Source of the DNA: Phyto melanocephala
Taxonomy: Eukaryota > Arthropoda > Insecta > Diptera > Rhinophoridae
NCBI GenBank assembly: GCA_941918925.1
Contig: OW799236.1
Location: forward strand, 102,068,562 to 102,132,561
Reading direction: 5' to 3'
DNA length: 64,000 nucleotides
A program made the translations under genes and the position numbers. The notes beneath the pieces are model-generated. The model was not told where the DNA came from. It saw only the letters and a list, made by a program, of their open reading frames with translations, and did no database searches. This document shows positions 37,348 through 47,931 of the stretch, in pieces (the stretch's first letter is position 1; every line of letters starts with the position of its first letter).

Positions 37348-38035
37348 ATGAGTAATAAAACCACTTGTCATATACATTTTATTTTAGTACATTTAATTAT
37401 TATAAAAAAAAACAATTAAACAACAAAAAAATTAATTAATAAAAATTCGCCGGTTTTTTATTTTATCCTGCTCTTGTATGTTTTAATATGTCCCGCTGTT
37501 TTCATGTTACTTCCACTTGCTTCTTAAGTCTTTTAATAATTTCAATAACATCATCATATTTTGCATCAGTTCAGTTTTTTTTCTGCTGCTTAAGTTTATA
37601 TATTTTCCATGGCGACAATGAAATACTTTGTTGACATTCCCAAGTAGCAATTTTTGTTTGTAAAGATGACCAGTTAAAGTCTTCTCTGTTCTATATTAGG
37701 TTGGAGTTAAGTTTGTTAAATGTTATTTTATGTTACCAGTCAGATATATTTTTATGGCTTTATTAAGTAAAAACGACACTGAAAAATATTATAGTGACTA
37801 AGTGGGAGATTACTGAGTTAAAAAAAATTAAAGGAGATTTTTAATTGAAATTTATTTTTTAATAGTGTAATCTACATAAATACGTTAAAGTCATTGGAAA
37901 TTCCAAATTTATATAAAATACTTTATGAGAAAGCGTTATTAAAACTTTTTTAAAATTTGATAAAAGAAAGTCTTAATTTTTTTCCAAATACAAAAACTAT
38001 TTTAGTAATAAAACTTGTCGAAATTTTTTTTCAAA
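37348..38035. other. AT-rich DNA, nothing recognised
   Basis: No supported feature between the DINE-like copy and the Helitron. Confidence 0.45.
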
Positions 38036-38680
38036 TCTATATATATAAAAATCAATGTGTGTTTGTATGTTTGTTTGTGCTTTATAGACGGTTAAACGGC
38101 TGGACCGATTTCCTTGAAATTTCGACAGAATCTTTCTGTATGTCTGAAGGGAACTATAGGCTATACCTTGGTTTGAAATTGTAAGTGGGCGGGGTGCCAC
38201 GCCCTATTAAAGAATAAGTATTAAATATTATATATAACGAAAGTTAATGCAGCTAGGGTCTTTAAATTAAGTACGGTAAACTTTGACATCCACACGAACA
38301 TTTGGGTAAAAAATGGGCGGACTTGAAATAGTAGGCGTGGCCACATGAATTAAATACTAAAATTCGTATATTTGGAAAACGATATGGATTAGAGTAGTAA
38401 AATTTTGCAAGTGCAACTTTGACATCCAAATGAACATTTAAGCAAGAAATGGGTGCATTATCAATAGTGGGCGTGGCACCTAACATATGCATAAAATACT
38501 AAAATTTGTATATTTGGAAAACGATATCGATTAGAGTAGTAAAATTTTGCAAGAGCAACTTTGACACCCAAATGAACATTTAGCCAAGAAATAGGTGCAT
38601 TAACAATAGTGGGCGTGGCACCTGCCATATGAATTAAATACTAAAATTTGGGGTGGCGAAGCACACCGGGTATTAGCTAG
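38036..38680 (+). mobile_element. Non-autonomous Helitron, copy H2 (both ends present)
   Basis: Begins TCTATATATATAAAAATCAA directly after an A and ends ..GGGTATTAGCTAG directly before a T. A hairpin (GGTG / CACC) lies about 10 bases upstream of CTAG. That is the Helitron signature: 5' TC, 3' hairpin plus CTRR, A-T insertion site, no TIRs and no target duplication. The interior has ACGGTTAAACGGCTGGACCG, TTTCTGTATGTCTGAAGG and 141-bp tandem units ending in GGGCGTGGCACC. No Rep/helicase gene, so it depends on an autonomous relative. Confidence 0.85.
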
Positions 38681-38691
38681 TAGTTAATAAA

Positions 38692-39170
38692 ACAAGTAGA
38701 AGCTTTATGATCGTCCATGCCGAATCTTATATACACAATTGCACAATTTGACCCACCATTATTTGATGCACCTGTGACCGAAACTTATTTACAAAATCGA
38801 TAATTTACACTTTCAATTGACATTTTTTTCGCCGATTCCTGCATTGGTTATATATCCATTGAACCAATATTTTCTGTAAATATGCTCAAAGGTACATCTA
38901 ATATACACAATTCTCGATATTTATGAAATTTTGTGTGCATATCGGGTAGGTCTGAGAATCGGTCAACATCTATTTTTCATATACCTCAACGCCACTTCTT
39001 TTTTCACACGCCTCAGGTAGGCCATACTGCTGGACCAATCGTCTTGAAACTTTCACATAATATAACTAAGCCTCTGGTACGATAAATAGGATATTTTTTA
39101 CCACGCCGACTTTAACGCCCACTTTTTAGTGCATTCCTATAAGTCAAAAACAAGAAGCAAATAAAAATAA
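38692..39170 (-). mobile_element. Degenerate DINE-like element, different subfamily
   Basis: ACAAGTAGAAGC, then CATGCCGAATCTTATATACA, echoes the ACAAGTAAGAGC / GCCGAATCTTTTATACCC start of the long copies. Further in, CTGGACCAATCGTCTTGAAA resembles the Helitron core CTGGACCGATTTCCTTGAAA. TTTAACGCCCACTTTTTAGT near 39115 is the complement of the GTGGGCGTTAAA units. The far end is unclear. It begins 12 bases after Helitron H2. Confidence 0.45.
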
Positions 39171-39600
39171 ACAAAAACCAAAAACAGTGTGTATACAAAA
39201 AAAATAACAATATATCTATGAACTAATCTGCAATTCAACAAATTATAAAATAAACACACAAAAAAGAGCATAAATTTCAGTAAAAGAAACGACAAATAGC
39301 AGTGAAAAACAAATAAAGAACAAGTTTTTTTATATATCAGCTTGTAATATACCCACTCAAGTGAATTTCAAAAGCGAAATTCTCGAAGGACATTTGATAA
39401 ATTGTTACCATATAAGAAACCGAATTACACATGAGGGATTTAAAAGGTTGATTTCAACATACACATGAACAGCAGGACTCTGTCGAATAAATTTCGCTAT
39501 TGGGTGGCCCAAATAAGACCTTGTTATGTTAAACGCGTAGAACTTTTTAATAACGGTTTTTTTTTAAATTTATTTTTATATGTTAAATACATTTTATGGA
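39171..39600. other. AT-rich DNA leading into a mariner 3' end
   Basis: TTGGGTGGCCCAAATAAGAC at 39516 is a plausible mariner terminal sequence for the relic that follows, but its partner end is missing. Confidence 0.35.
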
Positions 39601-39608
39601 AATTTAAC

Positions 39609-39918
39609 GTGACTATGTGTGAAATATGACATCAGACAAATGACCACCATTTTGCTCGATACAGGCTTTGGCTCCTTTTAGGGCATTTTGCATTACACGG
39701 CGTAAAGTTTCTGGTTGCAGGCGCCGTATTTCGTCTCGAATATTCTGCTTGAGTTGTCCAAATATCTGTGGTGGTTTGTTAACATACACTTTGTTTTTTT
39801 AATAACCCCATAAAAAAAAATCGGGCGCAGTTAAATCTGGTGAACGAGGAGGCCTAGGGAAATCTGAATTTTTTGAAATTATGCGTTCACCAAAAATTTC
39901 ATGCGGCATGTCCATAGT
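39609..39918 (-). pseudogene. Mariner transposase C-terminal fragment M3
   Basis: Minus strand from 39918: ERIISKNSDFP, then RPPRSPDLTAPDFFLWGY with the third catalytic D. One stop comes next, then VYVNKPPQI, LKQNIRDEIRRLQPETLRRV and GAKACIEQNGGHLSDVIFHT before the natural stop near 39610. This is the last third of a mariner transposase, nearly open (a single in-frame stop). Everything upstream of the third D is gone, replaced by a DINE-like scrap. It is less decayed than M2 and M4. Confidence 0.85.
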
Positions 39919-41934
39919 TTGCCTAAGGACTCACAATAAATACACTTTATATGATCTTTGATAAATATTGTAGAAATTGCAAACGGAATGGCGAACTTAT
40001 ATTTATAAATAACTTTTTAAACTCTCATTTGCAAGGTATGACAAAAAAAATAGTTCTTAAGAAAAATAAAATATTTAAAAAATCTTTTAGTCGTGTAGAG
40101 AATGAAAAGAAAAATATTTTAAAAAGCAAATATAAAGTAAATATTAACACACGAAATTTTAGTGGCTCCTAGTTCACGTTTGATTCCTAAGTGTTTTGTT
40201 TTCATTTTAAAATCCCGCCGTTATTCACAAATTTTTTTTTTAATTTAAAATTTATTATAAAGAAAATCTTGTCTCTTGTTTTTATTACAACAATCCTGTC
40301 ACACAAGTCATGTATCTTAAATGCCTTAAATTTGCAATAAATGACTTCTGACTAAAATCTTGAAGTCGAAGTCTTTTGATTTTAACCCACCAGAAGTGTA
40401 ATATTTCGAATACATTTTATTAAGAAACAAAAAAAAAAAGAGGAGCCAAAAATACAACAAAGAAAGCTAAAAGGTCTTGTAAACGGGTATGCAACCGCAC
40501 TGCCAATTGACGCACACTTACCTAAAAATTATATAATAATTTTCAAAATTTATGTGACAACTTACAAGCATTAAGACACACACTTACTTAATCTTATTTT
40601 ACTCCAACTTAAAGTTGACGCCATTAACGAAAGTGATTTTTTTTTTTAATAAAAAGAAGCAAGGCTCTATTAAAATTTTTTTTATTGTATAAAGTTTAAA
40701 AATTTTTTTTTTAAACATTTTCTTTTTGTTATAGATATTATTTATTTAATTAAAAACGTGATTTAAATCTTTAAAACCTCAGATTGTTTTTGTTTAGAAA
40801 GTTAAACTAAATTTAAGTTTAATTGTCTTCATGCAGTTCTCATCATTCAAACATTTTACTACTCTAAATCTTGAGGCCAATGGGAGATTGCTGTTATTGG
40901 CAGAAATTTAAAAATCTATTATTGCATACTTACAGCCCCGCTTTTAAAGTTAAAAAATGTAATGTTATAGATTATTCTTAATGTCTAAACAATTTCCTAA
41001 ATTTTCACGCTTCTTATATTATGGTCAAAAGTAATAAAATGGCCAACAGAAATAGCTGTTTAAAATGCTTAAGAAGTTAAAAACTAAAAAAAGTTATTGC
41101 TTTAAAAGCTGTGATTTTTATTTTTATTTAGAACACGATTAGATCAGCTTTTAGGTTAAAACCTTTAAAGTCAAAGTGAAAAAAAGCCAAACAGAGAAAT
41201 AAGACTGTTGTAGACATTCAACACCCAGCCACCCACAAAACACGACATTAAGTGCCCTCAAACTGTAAAGACATAAATCGCTTTAAGATGATTTGATTAC
41301 TTTTCGTTCATTTTATAAAAAAGAGAAATAAGTTTCTTTTTTATTTTTTCTTAGCATTGCTTTAAGATACTTGCAGCAATAAAACATAATCATAAAATAT
41401 CTTAAAGATTTTTAATTGATTTTTATCTAAAGATTTAAAAATACTTTTGCAGTAATTTTTTTTAATAATTTATTTGCAACAATGTTGCCGGCTGTTTTTG
41501 TCTCGGCAACACAAACAAATATTTTATAATTGCTTTCGACTGTCTGCTGTTTACTTTGTAGTTTAGTTTTAACATTTACATTGTTACACGTAAATACTCT
41601 GTGTTGTTTGCAGTAAGATATGTAGACACAATAGTAATTATAAAACAAATATGACAACAATATATGTACTTAAAATATGTTGTTAACATTTGCTACAAAT
41701 ACCCTCAGAATTCTTGTGTGTATTAAAAAAATAATAATAATTTTTAAATACTATAGTCCTAGACGAGGATATTTTTTTAAGGCTTTTTAAAGTGTCCAAG
41801 GACGCTCCAAGTTATAATTAAGAATGTGAACTTAACTGAAAAAATTGTATATTATATAAAAATCTTTGATTAGAATTACTAAACTATATTTATTTTACTC
41901 TAAATCATTTTTATTTTGTTTAAAGTTTTCTTAA
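39919..41934. other. AT-rich DNA; one DINE-like scrap
   Basis: TATTGTAGAAATTGCAAACG near 39967 recalls DINE-like internal sequence. Otherwise no feature seen. Confidence 0.45.
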
Positions 41935-43650
41935 CCCGGCAATTCTCAGTGTCATCTGTAGGTGACAAAGATTAACGGAATTTTTAAACATAAATACAGA
42001 CACCAATGAATAATAAAAATATCAATAATATACAGACAATACCCTGTGTTGTATCTGATTTTATTTTGGCATTGCTGCCATTATTTAAAATAGGGGATAT
42101 TTGAGCATTTTTAAGCAGTGGTTTTGATTTTTACATACTAGTGTGTCTTGTGATAAAAAAAATTTATAAAAATGCCAAAAGGGTAAGAATTCAAAATTTT
42201 TTTATTCTGTATTATTTCGAAATATTCACTTCAATTATTTAATATGAAGATTTTAAAAAGAAATTATTTGGTTCTCATAAAAAATAACAATCTATACCAA
42301 GTGTCACTTGTAGGTGACACTGAGTATTATTAGTACTTAATTTATTTATAATATAAATATATTTTGTATGTTCATATGCAACATAGGCTGACATAAGATT
42401 ATATTGCCGATATTTTTAATGCCGGTGAAATCGTAGATGATATTATTTTATTTCTAGCTGATGATTGCGAAGTGACTGATAAAGACAGTGGTGATGAAAA
42501 TGAAGCTGGTATTAGTCATCTTCCTGGTCGCATGCTTCGTTCTATAGTAGAACTGCAAAATGCGTCTATATGCACAGAAAACAGTGTACGTAATGTAGAT
42601 AGAGAAGATGAAATTATCGAAACTTTGCCCAAGAAGAAAAGGAAAAATCACAGCACTATCAAAAACTGGGAAAGCACTATCTACAATACTTCATTTGTTT
42701 CTTGTGGCAAAGGAAACTGTGATGAAGAAACTTTTACTAACTTACAGAAAGAGATGACTGCCGTGGAATTTTTGAATTACTTTATAACAAAAATCTTGTT
42801 GAGCTCATAGCTGATATGAGTAATTTGTATGCTTTGCAAAGAAATCTTACACTGAATGTGACTGTTAATAAAATTAAAGTTTACATCGCAATACTGTTGT
42901 TTACAGGATATTTGACGCCAAAGTATATGAGAATGTTTTGAGAAGTAAAGAGTGACACGTACAATGACCTAGTAATCAAATTCAACAATATCACCATCTT
43001 TCAGACAGTACGTCCTTGCCGCCCAACTGCAGCTCACTGCGGATATTTAGTGAATTGTGAACTATATCAGGGTGCGTCAGGACCAAGTCTAAAGCTGCAG
43101 CCGAATTTAGTCCTAAGAACTGCTGTCATTTTAGACCTCCACTCTAGATTGCCCCAAGATATGGGACATTACAATTTGTACTTCGATAATTTTTTTACCG
43201 GTTTACCATTACTTAAATATTTACGCGAGCAGAATGTTTGGCAACTGGCACTATAAGGTTAACCTGTACTGAGAATTGCAATATGCCAAGCTCAATAGAA
43301 ATGAAAAAAGAACCAAGGGATAAGCTATGTTTTAAATTGTCCAAAGAAATTATTGCAGATAAGTGGCATGATAATAGTATTGTCAATATTGTATCAAACT
43401 ATCATGCGTTGGATCCTATCACTAGAAAAATGTGTGCTAAGTGTAATATCGGTTTGCATATAAAATGTTCGTACACCTTCCACAATAAATAAATTTTAAT
43501 CTTTTCTTTTAAAAAAATATATATTATTAAAAAAATCATGTTTTATATCTATGAAAAGATAAAAAAACGGGTATTTTAAACCATTAACTTTACACAATGC
43601 CCAGTGTTACCTGTAAGTGACCGTCCTTTAACAAAAAATTGGGCGGTTTT
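41935..43650 (+). mobile_element. piggyBac-like transposon, internally deleted
   Basis: TTAA (41931-41934) precedes CCCGGCAATTCTCAGTGTCA, a typical piggyBac-style target and CCC start. On the right, CAATGCCCAGTGTTACCTGT (about 43596) repeats the left subterminal block in direct orientation. AATTGGGCGGTTTT near 43637-43650 may be the decayed right tip, but a clean TTAA is not visible there. A transposase pseudogene lies between. The right boundary is tentative. Confidence 0.65.
42430..43492 (+). pseudogene. piggyBac-family transposase, frameshifted and internally deleted
   Basis: An acidic N-terminus (FLADDCEVTDKDSGDENEAG) is followed by a basic PKKKRKNH, perhaps a nuclear localisation signal. 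After a frameshift near 42781 come NLVELIADMSNLYALQRN and IKVYIAILLFTGY. Then, after another frame change, NCELYQGASG and GHYNLYFDNFFTGLPLLKYL (43050-43256). This holds the conserved YFDNFFT block with a catalytic aspartate. ATGTIRLT..MKKEPRD..IADKWHDNSIVNIVSNYH follows in the next frame. It then jumps to RKMCAKCNIGLHIKCSYTFH, the C-terminal Cys-rich domain. The segments with other catalytic aspartates are lost. A GT donor-like site after ATGCCAAAAGG (42173) hints at a small upstream exon. Confidence 0.8.
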
Positions 43651-43815
43651 ATTTATCAAGTATATTCTTCTAAATTTTTTTTAACATATCTAATCTATTT
43701 TAGCCAAAAATAAAATAAAAATTTTTTTTATTTTGACTATGGAAATTGAAGGGATAAAACATTTTCTAAATTAAGTTAAATTGTAATCATTCAAAGAATA
43801 TCTAAAAATTATTAC

Positions 43816-43900
43816 GATGTTAGCCGAGTGGAATGCATTTTCGAAACCAGCTAGTTTATCGGTTCACTCATATGTTATTTGAAATCAATATATATGTATG
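43816..43900 (+). repeat. tRNA-like SINE head, copy 2
   Basis: TTAGCCGAGTGGAATGCATT (A-box-like, 43820 on), TCGAAACCAGCTAG and CGGTTCACTCA (B-box-like, 43860-43870) match the minus-strand copy at 11440-11545. The A box is close to those of Leu/Ser tRNAs. The tail is A/T-rich. Not a functional tRNA: no acceptor stem pairing is evident. Confidence 0.4.
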
Positions 43901-44295
43901 TTACAATTCAAAGAAATTAGAATTATGGAGTCATAGTACTTATTTTAAAAATTTCCTTTTTTGCTTCTATCAAATGACATTTTTCTACATGTTCATATTC
44001 TTTTCATATTCGTAATAAATACATTTTTGTTATGCTTTCAATAAAAATCCTCTGGCTGGAATTATTAAGAGCAAAGTTGTATTTTTATTTTTCATTTACA
44101 AGTCTATCTAAGTAATAGGCACTGCACAATGAATTCTGTTATAATGTCATAAACACCGTGCCATGTGTGTTTTAATTATATATTAATATTTTATTCGAAC
44201 TATTTATATTTCAATTTTACTATAAATTTACTGTAAATTTAATATAAAAAGTGCGATTAAAATATTAATATATAATTCTAGGTATATAATACTAA

Positions 44296-45157
44296 TTTTC
44301 ACAGAATCTTTCTGTATGTCTGGAAGGAACCATAGGCTATACTTTGGTTTGAAATTGTAAGTGGGTGGGGTGCCACGCCCTATTAAAGAATAAGTATTAA
44401 ATATTATATATCACGAAAGTTAATGCAGCTAGAGTCTTCAAATTAAGTACTGTAAACTTTGACATCCACACGAACATTTGGGTAAAAAATGGGCGGACTT
44501 TCAATAGTGTGGCCACATGAATTAAATACTAAATTTCGTATATTTGGAAAACGATATCGATTAGAGTACTAAAATTTTGCACAAGCAACTTTGACACCCA
44601 AATAAACATTTCTGGAAAAAATGGATACATTATAAATTGTGGGCGTGGCAGCTCTCAAAGCAATTAAATACTAAAATTCGTATATTCGGGAAGCGATAAT
44701 AGTTAGAGTACCCAAATTTTGCACGAGAAGCTTTGACGTCTATATGACTATTTTGATAAGAAATGGATGCTTTAGTAATAGTGGGCGTGGCACCTGTCAT
44801 ATGAATTAAATACAAAAATTCGTTTATCGGGAAGCGATAATAGTTAGAGTACCCAAATTTTGCACGAGAAGCTTTGACATCTATATGACTTTTTTGATAA
44901 GAAATGGATGCTTTAGTAATAGTGGGCGTGGCACCTGTCATATGAATTAAATAAAAAAATTCGTATATCTGGAAAGCGATAATAGTAGAGTACCCAAATT
45001 TTGCAAGAGACACTTTGACGTCTATATGATTATTTGAATAAGAAATGGTTGACTTAGTAATAGTAGGCGTGGCACTTGCAAAATAAATATATTTTTGAAC
45101 TATAAAATTTTTATTTCACTACGATGGGGATGGCGAAGTACACCGGGTATTAGCTAG
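44296..45157 (+). mobile_element. Non-autonomous Helitron, copy H3 (5' truncated)
   Basis: The family core begins only at TTTTCACAGAATCTTTCTGT, so the TC end and first ~90 bases are missing. Several 141-bp units follow; AGTGGGCGTGGCACCTGTCA recurs 141 bases apart at about 44780 and 44921. The 3' end GGCGAAGTACACCGGGTATT plus AGCTAG is followed by T. A long minus-strand reading frame (44630-45013) across the units is an artefact: the period 141 is divisible by three. Confidence 0.8.
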
Positions 45158-45159
45158 TT

Positions 45160-46200
45160 ATTAATTACTAACATTATATATAGGCCCCCATGAGTTTAAC
45201 ATTTTTTAAAGTGTATTATATGTTGCTAATCAAGCAATTCCCTTGATACCCATATCGCTCCACTTTGTAGTCCAAAAGCTGAAAAAAATCGAGTTTTCAT
45301 TTTTAAAAAAGATTTTTGTGATTAAATCTGAGATGGTTCCCAAGCAATTTGCCAGTTTTCATCAGCAATAGTTTTGAGACTGCAGCTTTTATTTTAGTGT
45401 CTTTAACGTGACCAAAAATTAATCAGGAGCTTTAGTTACTAGATAATTCGATATATCGACCCCTTTGCGCTAAATTATCGTATGTTATGTTTTTCTAGAA
45501 ATCGACTTTTTATGCAAATTGGTTCTGCATCCATTAATCGATCTGCTGATAAAATATTATAGCGATAACAGTTTTAGTTATGGATATAACACTGTGTACA
45601 TATAATCGTATGTAGTAGTGTTATTTACGTTTTTATTTATTTAAAAATAATAAAAATGCTCTGCTTTAAAATTTTGTTTTTGTAACAAACGATAATTTCG
45701 CGCACAAGGGTCGATATATATTTTTAAACATTATTTTTTCCTATAACTTTGCCGAACTAAGATAAGGCTAATAGGTATATCATATCTACAAGTATTAGCA
45801 AATGTGTCCGTAAATTATTCTAAGGCTAAGGAATTTAAATTTTTATAAAAAATATGGAAAAAGCCAGTGGCAGTCGTACTAATTTATTTTGCTAATATCT
45901 CAGAAAATAATAAGCCTATAACGCTGGATTTCAATAGCGAATATTGGCAAAATAATAATACCATATATTGATTTTTACAACATTGGGGGCTTAAAAAAAA
46001 TTATCTTAACCAACTTAGAAACTATTATAGTTCCTTCAGCCGATAAACAATACAGAAAATTAGATAGCTAAGCCGAATTCGGCATCAGTTAATATCCTTA
46101 AAAGCTAAAGAATATTCTAGAAAACTTACTTACTTAGAATCACATGAAAAACATATTCCAATATAACAGTCGAACACATGCTGGTGTAATAATATGAAAG
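45160..46200 (+). repeat. Unnamed dispersed repeat, copy 2, in AT-rich DNA
   Basis: Positions 45640-46010 correspond in order to 19840-20300, sharing CATATCTACAA, AAAAATATGGAAAAA and AATATCTCAGA. A palindrome GCCGAATTCGGC lies at 46074-46085. The flanking 45160-45640 holds nothing I recognise. Confidence 0.35.
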
Positions 46201-46368
46201 ACTTAAAACACAATTACTTTGCTGTGCCATCTTCGTACATCATGTACATACTTATTGTTGTTTTCAATTTTAATATATTTATTTATTATTATTTCTGTTG
46301 TTGTTGTTGTTTGTGTTAACTTTTTTTTTGTATATTCTCTATGGCTCATACACTTATAAATATGCAAG

Positions 46369-46521
46369 ATGGCGTTGGCTATTACGATATTATTGTTGTT
46401 TTTATTACATGTCCATGACGACGACAATGAAGATAAAAACGACAACGACGGCTACAGGCACACAAAAAACCTAAAGAATAACACTAATACTGTCAAAGCG
46501 GCAAACATCTTCATTTTTTGA
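46369..46521 (+). CDS. Small open frame, possible secreted peptide (50 aa)
   Basis: ATG at 46369 sits in CAAGATGG, with purine at -3 and G at +4, a favourable start context. Residues 1-15 (MALAITILLLFLLHV) look like a signal peptide: short N-region and an uninterrupted hydrophobic core. The next part is very acidic and polar (HDDDNEDKNDNDGYRHTKN). The frame stops at 46519-46521. I recognise no family. A nearby upstream ATG (46362) is out of frame. It could instead be the first coding exon of a longer gene, or chance. The acidic stretch arises from GAC/GAT-rich DNA that differs from the surrounding poly-A/T. Confidence 0.3.
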   Translation: MALAITILLLFLLHVHDDDNEDKNDNDGYRHTKNLKNNTNTVKAANIFIF

Positions 46522-46867
46522 ACTTAAGGGAAAAAAATTAAAATATAACTAAAACGAAAAGAAAAATGCCCATAAGTGTGTGTGTGTTTTTTTAGCCATT
46601 CACACCTGAAGAGGGACAACAACAAAAAATCACACAGAAAAAGTAAGAAAAAAAAACGAAAAGTAAATGTAAAAATAAATAAATAAACTATTATTCAAAA
46701 AATCAACTAACCAAGCAAAATCTCATTTACAAACAACAGCAATAACAAATACTGATATGAGAACTACAAGAGCATAGACAAAAACACTAAAAAAAAATAC
46801 AACATAACGAAAAATGTAATGGTATGAATAAGGATTGTCTAAAGTTTTGAGTTGATGACTCGCAACT

Positions 46868-46920
46868 TATATTTGAAAAAAAAAAATAAATAAATAAATA
46901 AATACAAAAATAAAATAAAA
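46868..46920 (+). repeat. (AAAT)n microsatellite
   Basis: A tract of A's runs into four AAAT units and then degenerate AAATA/AAAAT. It resembles a LINE poly-A tail but no LINE sequence precedes it. Confidence 0.8.
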
Positions 46921-47106
46921 GAAGCTCTCTTTTCTCCTCGACAGCCTCAAGGCATTACTTTTTGAAAAGTTCTTTCTCTTTGTTTTTTAGATGGACAAAA
47001 CGTAAAAGTGAAATGACAAAATGTATTATGATGAGAGAAAATTGTACCTTTTTTGAATTAGTACTTTGCATACAATATAACTTTCCAAATTTTTTTAAAA
47101 AATATT

Positions 47107-47240
47107 ATGGAAATAGAATATGAAGACATAACATTCACAGTTTGTAGCGAGTGCTGTTATAAAGTTTTGGTCACTTACAATTAGTGCTGCTCCAGAAGTG
47201 AAAAAATTTCAAACTTTTTCAGCATCTTCTCGAAAAAATT
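47107..47240 (+). pseudogene. Possible ZAD zinc-finger domain remnant
   Basis: The plus frame reads EDITFTVCSECCYKVLVTYN, a stop, then CCSRSEKISNFF. The second half of an insect ZAD (zinc-finger-associated domain) typically reads xICxxCxxxLxxxYxFxxxCxxSExxL. Cys pair, tyrosine and Cys..SE spacing fit if the stop is a mutation of a phenylalanine-region codon. The first Cys pair of a ZAD is not seen. ZAD genes are numerous in flies, and transposon proteins have similar Cys pairs, so this may be either. The match is only ~35 residues. Confidence 0.3.
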
Positions 47241-47812
47241 TAACCACGAGTATATTCCACCGGCAACACACACCTCAATATATCATTTACTCTTGACTAC
47301 AGCCTTCACCGCAATTCACACAGAACTCGCATTTTCGGAACAAATACACCCACCGATATTCCTAAACACACGAATGTTGAAAATTCTACACTAATTTTAA
47401 ATTTGTATTTACAAGTGGTTTATAAAATCTAATTTGAAATATTCATCTATTATGTGCATACATACTCTAAAAAAACCACCAGTATCATTTGTGGGTAATA
47501 CAATTGTTGTCAATCGCATAGCTTAATTGTAAAGTTTATCGGTTCTATCAACAGAATTTCTTTTCGGAATATAAATATGTAGATTTTTAACCCCAAAAGA
47601 AAAGTTAAATTGCAAGAATTGAACCATTCGATCGCCAATGAATTCAATAACTAGGTTTTCTAGGTGCACCCTCAGAATCAAAAGCCTTTCTAGAATATTT
47701 TTTTTTTAGTTTTATCATTTAATTATAATTATAAATATTCTAAATAAATAAAAATAGTATAATAACATAGTTTTTAAGATATTTTTTGGTGAATCTACAA
47801 GCAGTTGAATCA

Positions 47813-47931
47813 TGTCGTATTGTCATAATATCAGCATCTTCTTAAATTTTAAACTGATTTTAAAATATTATTTTGTTTGTTGTAAAATTTTTAAAAGATT
47901 AAACATTTTGAAAATGTATGACAATACGACA
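47813..47931. mobile_element. 119-bp MITE with 15-bp perfect TIRs
   Basis: TGTCGTATTGTCATA at the left and its exact complement TATGACAATACGACA at the right enclose 89 bases of A/T-rich DNA. No target duplication is evident. A foldback RNA is possible but imperfect beyond the arms. Confidence 0.65.

Noticed and set aside
44630..45013. 127-codon minus-strand frame with repeated GATPTITKASISYQ peptides
   Set aside because: It is read through 141-bp Helitron units whose period is a multiple of three; the frames at 24462-24686 and 38262-38492 arise the same way from antisense Helitron sequence.
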